NCBI RefSeq assembly: GCF_004791165.1
Contig: NZ_SRUZ01000007.1
Coordinates: forward strand, 62,001-126,000
DNA: 64,000 nucleotides
Source of the DNA: Mesorhizobium sp. M8A.F.Ca.ET.218.01.1.1
Lineage (GTDB): Bacteria; Pseudomonadota; Alphaproteobacteria; Rhizobiales; Rhizobiaceae
Reading direction: 5' to 3'
Below are positions 39,401-46,939 of the stretch, piece after piece. A program made the translations under genes and the position numbers. The notes under the pieces are model-generated. The model ran no database searches, was not told the DNA's origin, and was given only the letters and a program-made list of their open reading frames with translations. Every line of letters starts with the position of its first letter. Position 1 is the first letter of the stretch.

Positions 39401-42212
39401 CCGCAACCTGAAGGATCAGACGCTCAAGAATGCCGAGCAGGATTGGCTGAAAACCAACCTCGCGCGGTTCTCGCGCATGCTGCAGGGCGAGCGCGATCTG
39501 GCCACGGTGTCGCGCATGATCATCTCGGAGCTCGCGCCGCTGGTGAACGCGCAGTACGGCCTTTTCTACGTGACCAATCGCGACGAGGAAGAATCCTATC
39601 TGGAACTGGCCGCGTCATACGCCGCCGAAGGCAAAGCCGCGATCCGCCAGCGTGTGGACTTCCGGGAAGGTCTGATCGGTCAAAGCGCGGCCGACAAACG
39701 GGCGATCATGCTCGACGATGTTCCTTCGAGCTTCCTGCGCATCACCTCGGGCCTTGGCGAAGCACCGCCGGCCAGCGCTATCGTCCTGCCGGCATTGTTC
39801 GAGGAAGAGGTCAAGGCGGTTATCGAGCTCGCTTCGTTCAGCCGCTTCAGCGACACGCATCGCCTGTTCCTCGAGCAATTGATGGAGTCGGTCGGTATCG
39901 TGCTCAACACGATCGCCGCGACCATGCGCACGGAAGGGCTTCTCAAGCAGTCGCAGCTTTTGACGTCCGAACTGCAGTCGCGCCAGACCGAGCTCACCAA
40001 GAAACAGGAAGAGCTTCACGCCACCAACGAGGAATTGCAGGAGAAGGCGCAGCTCCTCGAGAACGAGAAAAAACAAGTCGAGAACAAGAATCTCGAGATC
40101 GAAATGGCCAGACGGGCGCTCGAGGAAAAGGCGGAACAGCTGGCGCTGACGTCCAAGTACAAGTCCGAATTCCTGGCGAATATGAGCCACGAACTGAGGA
40201 CCCCGCTGAATTCGCTGTTGATCCTGTCCAACCTGCTCGCCACCAACCAGCAGGGCAATTTGAACGACAAGCAGATCGAGTTCGCGCGGACGATCAACTC
40301 GGCGGGCACGGATTTGCTCAGCCTCATCAATGACATACTGGATCTTTCGAAAATCGAGTCCGGCACGGTTTCGATCGAGCTCAACGACATGCCGCTCGCC
40401 CATCTGCGTCAGCATATGGAGCGAACCTTCCGGCAACTGGCCGCCGACAAGGGGCTGCGGTTTACGATCAACATCGATCAGACTCTGCCCGAAACGATCC
40501 GTACTGACGAAAAACGGCTCCAGCAGATCGTCCTCAATCTCTTGTCCAACGCGTTCAAGTTTACGTCCCAAGGCGACGTGACGCTCAGTATCCATGCCGA
40601 GCGGACCGGCCGTGGGAACGGCTCGACGGCACTACCCAAGGCGCTGGCAATTGCCGTCACCGACACGGGCATTGGCATTCCGGAGGACAAGCAAAAGCTG
40701 ATCTTCGAGGCGTTTCAACAGGCCGACGGGACCACCAGCCGCAAATATGGCGGCACCGGCCTCGGCCTCTCGATCAGCCGGGAAATCGCCCGCCTCCTCG
40801 GCGGCGAGTTGCGTGTCGAAAGCCAGCCTGGAACGGGATCGACCTTCACGCTTGTCATTCCCTTCGATGGTCCCCGCAGCAGCAGTCTTGCACCGCAGAT
40901 CGAGCTTTCGCCGGCTGCCGGGTCCGTTGCGGCTACCAGCACGGCGGGAACGCCAGAACTCGCCGACGATCGTGATTCGATCGACCCGTCGGACAGGGTG
41001 GTGCTGATCGTGGAGGACGACCCCACTTTTGGCGGGCTGCTGCTTGGTCTTGCGCGATCGGCGGGGTTGAAAGGCGTGCTTTCCACGGCGGGCTCGGGAA
41101 CGCTGGCTCTTACACGCAAGCTCATGCCCGATGCGATCACCCTCGATCTCGGCCTTTCGGACATTGATGGCTGGGTCCTTTTCGACCTTTTACGGCATGA
41201 TCCGAAGACCAGGAACATACCTATCCACGTTATCTCCGGGGCCGAGGACATCGAGCTTCTCACGCGCCGTGGCGCCGCAAGCGTTTCCAGCAAGCCGGTG
41301 TCCGCTGGCGAGCTTACGCGTGTCTTCGACGACATCCAGTCGAGGACGCTCAGGATACAACGCAAGGTGCTGGTCGCCGATTCAGATTCCGAGCGTCGTC
41401 TGGCGCTGGTCGAAGCCATTCGCGATGGCGTCACGTCGGTCACCGCCATCGGCCGGGTTGCGGCTAACGCGGACGGGAACGGTATCGCCGGCTATGACGC
41501 CGTGGTGTTCGGGTTTGGCCGTTCGGCCAAGGACAACGCCCAGATGCTCGACGAGATCATGTCTCAGTTCGGCGATTCTGTACCGCGCCTGCTGTTCTTC
41601 ACGCCCCATCCAGATGCCTTTCAGCAGCAGGTCGCCTTGCATCCGCCCCTCAGCGACGTTCCGCGTGCCGACAACTTTGCCCAACTTGGCTTGTTGATGT
41701 CCGCGGCTCTTCCAGGCGACAGGGCCGACAAGGAGATCTCTGCGTCCGAGCAACTCGACAACGCCGATCTGGCTGGGGCCAGGGTTCTCATCGTCGACGA
41801 TGACATTCGCAACATCTATTCGCTGACCAGCGTGCTGGAGACCTACGGTATCGAGGTCCAGCATGCCGAGCGGGGGCGGGACGGCATAGCCATGCTTGAA
41901 GAGGCGCCGGACGTCGATGTCGCCCTGATCGATATCATGATGCCCGAGATGGATGGGTACGAGACGATGCGCAGGATCCGCTCACAGCCGAAGATCGCGC
42001 ACATTCCCCTGATTTCCGTCACAGCCAAAGCGATGAAAGGAGATCGCCAGAAATGTCTGGACGCCGGCGCGTCCGACTACATCGCCAAGCCCGTCGATCT
42101 CGACCTGCTCCTGGCCCTGCTGCGGGTTTGGGTCGGCCGCTCGCGCTCGCGCGCAGGGACATCCCGGATAGACGATGGTGACCGCAATCTGATTGCGCCT
42201 CGGCAGATTTAG
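36474..42212 (+). CDS. giant hybrid histidine kinase with nine tandem HAMP-type repeats
   Basis: About 1912 residues. It opens with a degenerate HAMP region (LSALKAFRNGDFSVRIE). Nine 92-residue repeats follow (about 156-983), each with EVTRVAREVG(T/S)EGKLGGQA, TWKDLTDNVN and the GDLSKKITVDVKGEILELK pattern. Next come a GAF domain (about 997-1160), a coiled coil, HisKA with phospho-His in FLANMSHELRTP (about 1239), an HATPase, and three receivers. The first (LDLGLSDIDGW) and third (LIDIMMPEMDGYE) look active. The middle one (VVFGFGRS) lacks the Asp. No membrane span is seen. I choose TTG 36474 because it lies after the stress promoter and the frame before it (from GTG 36312) does not look coding. 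The next kinase gene follows three bases on. Confidence 0.9.
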   Translation: MGVSRLPKEHLDSRQILSALKAFRNGDFSVRIENVYDGLSGEIADTFNQIVELNDQVTREFARLSRVVGKDGRISERGHVRNAKGSWESSVRSVNDLIEDMVQPTAEVARVIGAVAKGDLSQTMMVEIDGRPLRGEFLRIGKIVNTMVEQLASFTSEVTRVAREVGTEGKLGGQARVKGVAGTWKDLTDNVNAMATNLTSQVRNIAEVTTAVASGDLSKKITVDVKGEILELKSTINTMVDQLNSFAGEVTRVAREVGTEGKLGGQARVEGVGGTWKDLTDSVNLMAANLTGQVRNIADVTTAVALGDLSKKITVDVKGEILELKSTINTMVDQLNSFAGEVTRVAREVGTEGKLGGQAQVRGVAGTWKDLTDNVNSMAANLTGQVRNIAEVTTAVALGDLSKKITVDVKGEILELKNTINTMVDQLNSFASEVTRVAREVGTEGKLGGQAEVRGVGGTWKDLTDNVNLMAANLTGQVRNIADVTTAVARGDLSKKITVDVKGEILELKNTVNTMVDQLNSFASEVTRVAREVGSEGKLGGQAHVEGVGGTWKDLTDNVNAMAGNLTVQLRDVSKVATAIATGDLTQKITVDALGEILQIKDVINTMVDQLNSFASEVTRVAREVGSDGKLGGQAQVRGGAGTWKDLTDNVNAMAANLTGQVRNIAEVTTAVALGDLSKKITVDVRGEILELKDTINTMVDQLNSFASEVTRVAREVGTEGKLGGQAQVRGVAGTWKDLTDNVNSMAENLTGQVRNIADVTTAVARGDLSKKITVDVKGEILELKSTINTMVDQLNSFAGEVTRVAREVGTEGKLGGQAQVEGVAGTWKDLTDNVNLMATNLTNQVRGIADVVTAVAQGNLKRKLAVDAKGEIASLADTINGMIETLATFADQVTNVAREVGIEGKLGGQARVPGAAGLWRDLTDNVNQLAANLTTQVRAIAEVSTAVTKGDLTRSISVQASGEVAALKDNINEMIRNLKDQTLKNAEQDWLKTNLARFSRMLQGERDLATVSRMIISELAPLVNAQYGLFYVTNRDEEESYLELAASYAAEGKAAIRQRVDFREGLIGQSAADKRAIMLDDVPSSFLRITSGLGEAPPASAIVLPALFEEEVKAVIELASFSRFSDTHRLFLEQLMESVGIVLNTIAATMRTEGLLKQSQLLTSELQSRQTELTKKQEELHATNEELQEKAQLLENEKKQVENKNLEIEMARRALEEKAEQLALTSKYKSEFLANMSHELRTPLNSLLILSNLLATNQQGNLNDKQIEFARTINSAGTDLLSLINDILDLSKIESGTVSIELNDMPLAHLRQHMERTFRQLAADKGLRFTINIDQTLPETIRTDEKRLQQIVLNLLSNAFKFTSQGDVTLSIHAERTGRGNGSTALPKALAIAVTDTGIGIPEDKQKLIFEAFQQADGTTSRKYGGTGLGLSISREIARLLGGELRVESQPGTGSTFTLVIPFDGPRSSSLAPQIELSPAAGSVAATSTAGTPELADDRDSIDPSDRVVLIVEDDPTFGGLLLGLARSAGLKGVLSTAGSGTLALTRKLMPDAITLDLGLSDIDGWVLFDLLRHDPKTRNIPIHVISGAEDIELLTRRGAASVSSKPVSAGELTRVFDDIQSRTLRIQRKVLVADSDSERRLALVEAIRDGVTSVTAIGRVAANADGNGIAGYDAVVFGFGRSAKDNAQMLDEIMSQFGDSVPRLLFFTPHPDAFQQQVALHPPLSDVPRADNFAQLGLLMSAALPGDRADKEISASEQLDNADLAGARVLIVDDDIRNIYSLTSVLETYGIEVQHAERGRDGIAMLEEAPDVDVALIDIMMPEMDGYETMRRIRSQPKIAHIPLISVTAKAMKGDRQKCLDAGASDYIAKPVDLDLLLALLRVWVGRSRSRAGTSRIDDGDRNLIAPRQI
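36942..39425 (+). repeat. nine in-frame tandem repeats of 276 bases
   Basis: The DNA unit starts at GAGGTGACGCG (first at 36942, next at 37218) and recurs every 276 bases, nine times, within the poly-HAMP kinase gene. Units 1-4 and 6-8 are very similar to one another. Unit 5 and the last unit differ more in their second half (for example LTQKITVDALGE and LTRSISVQASGE). Confidence 0.9.
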
Positions 42213-42215
42213 CCC

Positions 42216-44270
42216 ATGGCCGCGATGGAAGCAGATAACAGCGAACTATTCGAAAAGTCGCTGCCGGTTCGCGTTCTCGCTGTCGACGACGACGAGCGAA
42301 ATCTCCTTGCCATAGAGGAGGTCCTTGACGGAGTGGGGCAAGTGATTTGCGCCAAGTCGGGCGAAGAAGCGCTGCGCTTTCTGCTCAAGGAAGACTTCGC
42401 CGTCATTCTGCTGGATGTGCTGATGCCCGGTCTCGACGGTTACGAAACCGCTTCGCTGATCCGGAGGCGCGAGCGTTCGAACAACACACCGATCATCTTC
42501 CTGACCGCCATCAACAAGGAAGAAGCGCATATGTTGCGCGGCTATGATGCCGGCGCGGTGGATTACCTGTTCAAGCCATTCGACCCGGTGATGCTGCGGT
42601 CCAAGGTCATGGTTTTCGTCGATCTCTATGAAAAGACGAGAGAAATCGAACGGAATGCGGCTCGGGAGCAGCTGCTGCTTGAACGGGCGCTGAAGGCGAC
42701 GTCCGACAAACTCGATGCCGAGCGGGCGCTGCGGCATTCCGAGGCCCGGCAGGAGACGATCCTCGCTTCGCTGCCGATTTGCTTTCACGCTCGCGCGGCG
42801 CAGGCGCCATACGCCGCGAGCTATGTTTCCAAAGGGGTCGAGCGGTTAACGGGATTTTCTCCGGACCGTTTCATCGCGGATCCCGATTTCGGCATCGGCC
42901 GGGTCCATCCCGCTGATCGGGACGCGGTGACAAGATCGCTTTCGGCTGCCCACGAGACAGGCTCTTATGCTTGCGAGTTCCGCTGGCGGTGCGCCAATGA
43001 GGAATACCGTATATTCTTCGACCAAGGTGTGGTCGCCAGGAATGGCGCCGGGCTCGAACTGCTGGGCACCATGCAGGACATTACCGAGCAGCGCCATCTG
43101 GAAGGCCAATTGCTGCAATCGCAGCGGCTCGATGCAATTGGCAAGCTGACCGGCGGACTTGCCCACGATTTCAACAACCTGCTTGCGGCGATCCTCTCCG
43201 GGCTGAGCCTGCTCGAAAGGCAAGTGACGCTCGACGGCAAGGCGGCCCAGGTTCTCGACATGACGCGCCGCTCCGCTTCCCAGGGCAAGGATCTCATCCA
43301 GCGCATGCTCGCCTTTTCAAGGCGCCAGGAATTGAAGCCGGTTGCCGTGCGCATGTCGAGCCTGGGAGACACGATGACCGGCCTGGTGGCGCCGATCCTG
43401 GGCGGTTTGGTGCGCTTCGACTGGCACGTTGGTGACGACATATGGCCGGTGCATGCGGATCCGGCACAGCTCGAGCTTGCCTTGATGAACCTGGTCTTCA
43501 ATGCCCGCGACGCGATGCCTTCGGGAGGGACAATCTCCGTCAGGGCCGACAATCGCAGCATCGGCCACACCGGCCAGGGGCTTGGCGCGGGCGACTATGT
43601 CAGGCTTGCGGTCGAGGACACCGGGACAGGTATCGCCGCGGATCTGATCAGCAAAGTGATCGAGCCGTTCTTCACGACAAAACCGATCGGCAAGGGCACG
43701 GGCCTTGGCCTCAGCACTGTCTATGGTTTCGCCAAGCAGTCTGGTGGCACGCTCAGGATAGACAGCGAAGTTGGCCACGGCACCACCATGGAGCTTTGGT
43801 TGCCCCGCTCACGCGGGACGCAAGACGCCGCCAAGGATGAGCCTGTTTTCGAATCCGGTAGCGTCACGAATTCCGGCGCGGGTCTCCCGGCGACGGCCGA
43901 GGAACAGTTGCCGACTGTTCTGCTCGTCGATGACAGTCAGTCCCTGCGGGAGTTGACGGCGATGTCGCTGCGGCAATCAGGTTTCGACGTGACGGCGTTT
44001 TCCGGCGGCGCCCAGGCACTGGCCGCCATCGAAAGGGAACCGGAGCGCTTCGACGTCATCGTAACCGACTTCGCCATGCCGCTCATTTCGGGCATCGACG
44101 TCATCCGCTTCGCCCGCAGCCTGCGCGCGGATTGGCCAGCGCTCATCGTCACGGGCTACGCCGATGCCGAGAAGATCTCGGATCGCCCTCCCGACGTGGC
44201 GTTGATAAGCAAACCTTTCGAAGATGCCCATCTGGTTGCAGCCATTCGATCGGCTTCGCGTCGCCGCTGA
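42216..44270 (+). CDS. hybrid histidine kinase (REC-PAS-HK-REC)
   Basis: A 684-residue soluble kinase. The N-terminal receiver (about 19-135) has RVLAVDDDERN, phospho-Asp in ILLDVLMPGLDGYE and Lys in DYLFKPFDP. A coiled coil and a PAS domain (about 185-300) follow. The HisKA domain has phospho-His in LTGGLAHDFNNLL, typical of the hybrid type with HDFNN. An HATPase follows (NLVFNARDAMPSGG; GTGLGLSTVYGF), then a second receiver (VLLVDDSQSL, VIVTDFAMPLISG). It begins three bases after the poly-HAMP kinase stop, so the two are one operon, and it could be that protein's phosphorelay partner (inference). No output domain is present. Confidence 0.92.
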   Translation: MAAMEADNSELFEKSLPVRVLAVDDDERNLLAIEEVLDGVGQVICAKSGEEALRFLLKEDFAVILLDVLMPGLDGYETASLIRRRERSNNTPIIFLTAINKEEAHMLRGYDAGAVDYLFKPFDPVMLRSKVMVFVDLYEKTREIERNAAREQLLLERALKATSDKLDAERALRHSEARQETILASLPICFHARAAQAPYAASYVSKGVERLTGFSPDRFIADPDFGIGRVHPADRDAVTRSLSAAHETGSYACEFRWRCANEEYRIFFDQGVVARNGAGLELLGTMQDITEQRHLEGQLLQSQRLDAIGKLTGGLAHDFNNLLAAILSGLSLLERQVTLDGKAAQVLDMTRRSASQGKDLIQRMLAFSRRQELKPVAVRMSSLGDTMTGLVAPILGGLVRFDWHVGDDIWPVHADPAQLELALMNLVFNARDAMPSGGTISVRADNRSIGHTGQGLGAGDYVRLAVEDTGTGIAADLISKVIEPFFTTKPIGKGTGLGLSTVYGFAKQSGGTLRIDSEVGHGTTMELWLPRSRGTQDAAKDEPVFESGSVTNSGAGLPATAEEQLPTVLLVDDSQSLRELTAMSLRQSGFDVTAFSGGAQALAAIEREPERFDVIVTDFAMPLISGIDVIRFARSLRADWPALIVTGYADAEKISDRPPDVALISKPFEDAHLVAAIRSASRRR

Positions 44271-44371
44271 TATTTTGCTTCCCCGGCAGCCGCACCTGTC
44301 GTCGGCCGTCTCCGCAGGGCGCCTAGCCACCTTCCAATTTCTCGCACCAGCTGCCGAGTTGCGCACGCCCG

Positions 44372-44387
44372 TTAACCATTCGTTAAC
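44372..44387 (+). promoter_or_regulatory. CtrA-type box TTAA-N7-TTAAC before minC
   Basis: TTAA at 44372, CCATTCG, TTAAC at 44383. This is the full consensus for CtrA, the alphaproteobacterial cell-cycle regulator. It lies about 45 bases before the GTG start of minC and is the only perfect copy I noticed in the intergenic regions. Confidence 0.75.
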
Positions 44388-44431
44388 CATTAGCCCCCTA
44401 GCGTTTACCTCTCAGTAAGGATTCGCTGGCC

Positions 44432-45274
44432 GTGACCTTTGCCGCCCCCGTCGAAACAAAATCCATTCGCTTCCGCGCCCGTTCGTTCGTGGCGTTCACG
44501 CTCACCCCGGAGGCGCCGATCGGGGCTTGGCTGGAGGGGCTGGATCACTGGATCGGCAATTCGCCGGGGTATTTTGCCGGGCGGCCGGTGGTGCTCGATC
44601 TCAATGTGCTGAAGCCCGAGGTCGCCGACATCGCGCTGCTGGTGGCTTCGCTCGGCGCGCGCGGCATCCGGGTCTATGCGATCGAGCTCGAAGGGGCTTC
44701 GCTCGGGCTTGACCTGCCGCCGCTGCTCTCCGGCGCCAAGGAGGCGACTTCGGACGGCCTGCTTTCCGGCCGCAAGGGCAAGGCGGAGGCCGTGGAAGAA
44801 GCCGGCAGACTGGAAACGGTGTTTTCGGATCGCGGCAAGGACGCCGGCAAGCCCGACGAGGGCAAGGCCGCCGAAATCAAGGCCGAGGCCGGCAAGGGCA
44901 AGGCAGCGAAGGCTACGGACGCCGGCGCGACCGACGCGGTGCAGGCCGGCACGCTGATGGTCAAGTCGCCGATCCGCTCGGGCCAGTCGATCTTCCATCC
45001 GCATGGCGATGTCATCGTGCTGGGCTCGGTGGCGTCCGGCTCGGAGATCATCGCGGCGGGCTCGATCCATGTCTATGGCACGCTGCGCGGCCGCGCCATC
45101 GCCGGCTCGCAGGGCAACCGGTCGGCGCGCATCTTCTGCCGCAGGAACGAGGCGGAGCTGATTTCGGTCGATGGCTGGTACACGACGGCCGAAGAGATGG
45201 AAGGCGTCTCGCGCGGCAAGGCCGTGCAGGCCTTCCTCGAAGGCGACATGCTCGCCGTCGTGCCGCTGAACTAG
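44432..45274 (+). CDS. minC: septum-site inhibitor MinC
   Basis: A 280-residue cell-division inhibitor that blocks FtsZ ring formation away from midcell. The N-terminal FtsZ-binding domain (about 8-100; SFVAFTLTPEAPIGAWLEGL) is joined by an unusually long Ala/Lys/Glu-rich linker (about 105-170) to a C-terminal beta-helix domain (PIRSGQSIFHPHGDVIVLGS, then the G/A-rich turns of SEIIAAGSIHVYGTLRGRA) that binds MinD. The start is GTG 44432 with AAGG at 44417-44420. It heads minCDE, and a CtrA-type box lies just upstream. The long linker is at the high end for the family. Confidence 0.95.
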   Translation: MTFAAPVETKSIRFRARSFVAFTLTPEAPIGAWLEGLDHWIGNSPGYFAGRPVVLDLNVLKPEVADIALLVASLGARGIRVYAIELEGASLGLDLPPLLSGAKEATSDGLLSGRKGKAEAVEEAGRLETVFSDRGKDAGKPDEGKAAEIKAEAGKGKAAKATDAGATDAVQAGTLMVKSPIRSGQSIFHPHGDVIVLGSVASGSEIIAAGSIHVYGTLRGRAIAGSQGNRSARIFCRRNEAELISVDGWYTTAEEMEGVSRGKAVQAFLEGDMLAVVPLN

Positions 45275-45444
45275 GGCCGAGGGATGCTGGCGCCCGGCTT
45301 CACGCTTCCGGCCCCGACAGGCGCCGAGGTACCATCGCCGCGCGCAAGCCTCGGACCGGTTTCGGATGGCATGATGGCAGGCTCTGACAACAGCCGTGCG
45401 GCGCACGGCGCAACAAACGACAACAGGCAACGGAGGCTTTTTCC

Positions 45445-46260
45445 ATGGGCAAGGTAGTGGTCGTCACATCGGGCAAGGGGGGCGTCGGCAAGACCACCTC
45501 GACGGCCGCGCTGGGTGCCGCGGTCGCCAAGACCGGCAAGAAGGTGGCGCTGGTCGATTTCGACGTCGGCCTGCGCAATCTCGACCTGATCATGGGCGCC
45601 GAGCGGCGCGTCGTGTTCGACCTCGTCAACGTCATCCAGGGCACGGCCAAGCTGTCGCAGGCGCTGATCCGCGACAAGCGTGTCGACACGCTGTTCCTGC
45701 TGCCGGCCTCGCAGACGCGCGACAAGGACGCGCTGACGGAAGACGGCGTCGGCGAAGTGATCGACAAGCTGCGCTCGGTCTTCGACTATGTCTTCTGCGA
45801 CAGCCCGGCCGGCATCGAGCGCGGCGCGCAACTCGCCATGCGCTTCGCCGACGAGGCGGTCATCGTCACCAATCCGGAGGTGTCGTCGGTGCGCGATTCC
45901 GACCGCATCATCGGCCTGCTCGACGCCCGCACCATGCGCGCCGAACAGGGCGAGCAGATCGCCAAGCATGTGCTGGTCACCCGCTATGACGCGGCGCGGG
46001 CCGCGCGCGGAGAAATGCTCTCGATCGACGACGTGCTGGAAATCCTGTCGGTGCCGCTGCTCGGCATCATCCCGGAAAGCCAGGATGTGCTGAGGGCTTC
46101 CAACCTCGGTTCGCCGGTGACGCTGTCGGAACCGCTCAACAACGCAGCCAAGGCCTATCTCGAAGCGGCAAGGCGGCTGGAAGGCGAAGATTTGCCGGTG
46201 GTCGTGCCCTTCGAACGCAAGGGCTTCCTCGACCGTCTGCTCGGAAGGAGGGCCGCATGA
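45445..46260 (+). CDS. minD: septum-site determining ATPase MinD
   Basis: A 271-residue membrane-associated ATPase that recruits MinC to the membrane. It has the deviant Walker A SGKGGVGKTT (residues 9-18), VALVDFDVGLRN, and the conserved DSPAGIERGA. The C-terminal amphipathic membrane-targeting helix (KGFLDRLLGRRAA) is intact. GGAGG sits eight bases before the start. It ends in an ATGA overlap with minE, so the two are translationally coupled. There is a 170-base gap after minC, which may hold an internal promoter, though none was recognised. Confidence 0.97.
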   Translation: MGKVVVVTSGKGGVGKTTSTAALGAAVAKTGKKVALVDFDVGLRNLDLIMGAERRVVFDLVNVIQGTAKLSQALIRDKRVDTLFLLPASQTRDKDALTEDGVGEVIDKLRSVFDYVFCDSPAGIERGAQLAMRFADEAVIVTNPEVSSVRDSDRIIGLLDARTMRAEQGEQIAKHVLVTRYDAARAARGEMLSIDDVLEILSVPLLGIIPESQDVLRASNLGSPVTLSEPLNNAAKAYLEAARRLEGEDLPVVVPFERKGFLDRLLGRRAA

Positions 46261-46529
46261 GCATCCTCGACCTCTTCAAGCGGCGCACCAGCGCGCCGGT
46301 GGCGCGCGAGCGGCTGCAGGTGCTGCTCGCCTATGAGCGCCGCAGCCGTGGCCAGCCCGATCTCGTCTCCATCCTGCGCGAGGAGATCATGGCCGTGATC
46401 GCCAAGCACGTGCAGATCGACCAGGACTACCTCCAGGTCTCGATGGACCGCGGCGAGACCATGTCGACGCTGGAAATCGACATTCAGATCCCCAACAAGA
46501 GCGCCGTGCCGCTGGCCATGGCGGGGTGA
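46257..46529 (+). CDS. minE: cell-division topological specificity factor MinE
   Basis: A 90-residue protein. The N-terminal anti-MinCD and membrane region is MSILDLFKRRTSAPVARERL, followed by QVLLAYERRSRGQPDL and a C-terminal topological domain (VSMDRGETMSTLEIDIQIPN). It stimulates the MinD ATPase and sets up the pole-to-pole pattern. It overlaps minD by four bases and closes the min operon. Confidence 0.96.
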   Translation: MSILDLFKRRTSAPVARERLQVLLAYERRSRGQPDLVSILREEIMAVIAKHVQIDQDYLQVSMDRGETMSTLEIDIQIPNKSAVPLAMAG

Positions 46530-46939
46530 GTTAGCACGACTGGTTCCTCGCCCCCACGTGAGTGGGGGAGAGGTGCCTCGCGCAGTGGGCGGACAGGGGG
46601 CTGCGCGGCGCTGGCGGGTTCCCTCTACCATTTCAAGGCCGCGCCATCCCCCACTCCGTCTCGGGCTTCGCCCGAGCCGCCTTGCCGGGCGAGCCACGAG
46701 TCTCGCCCGTCCTTCGGCCCCTCATTTCATGGCGGCGAGGAATTCCGGCCCGGCGGTGTCCCGGCCGCTCCACCAGTACGCCTTCCACCGACATAGGCAC
46801 TGGCTGCCCGGCATCCAGATAGCCAATGTGCTTAGTTCACGTTCGCTAACAGGGGCTTCCCCTGCGGAACAGGCGGGAGTAAGGATATATATTAGCAATT
46901 TGTTAAATATGCGATTGAGTATGCGTAGGGGAGTTCGCC
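46530..46939. other. intergenic region with a family C repeat and an AT-rich promoter
   Basis: It contains a family C palindrome at 46544-46575, a short perfect hairpin at 46850-46864 (CAGGGG-CTT-CCCCTG), and a distinctly AT-rich stretch at about 46884-46912 (GATATATATTAGCAATTTG), unusual in this GC-rich DNA. The latter is a likely promoter or silencer-type regulator site for the coiled-coil gene. No gene is seen. Confidence 0.6.
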
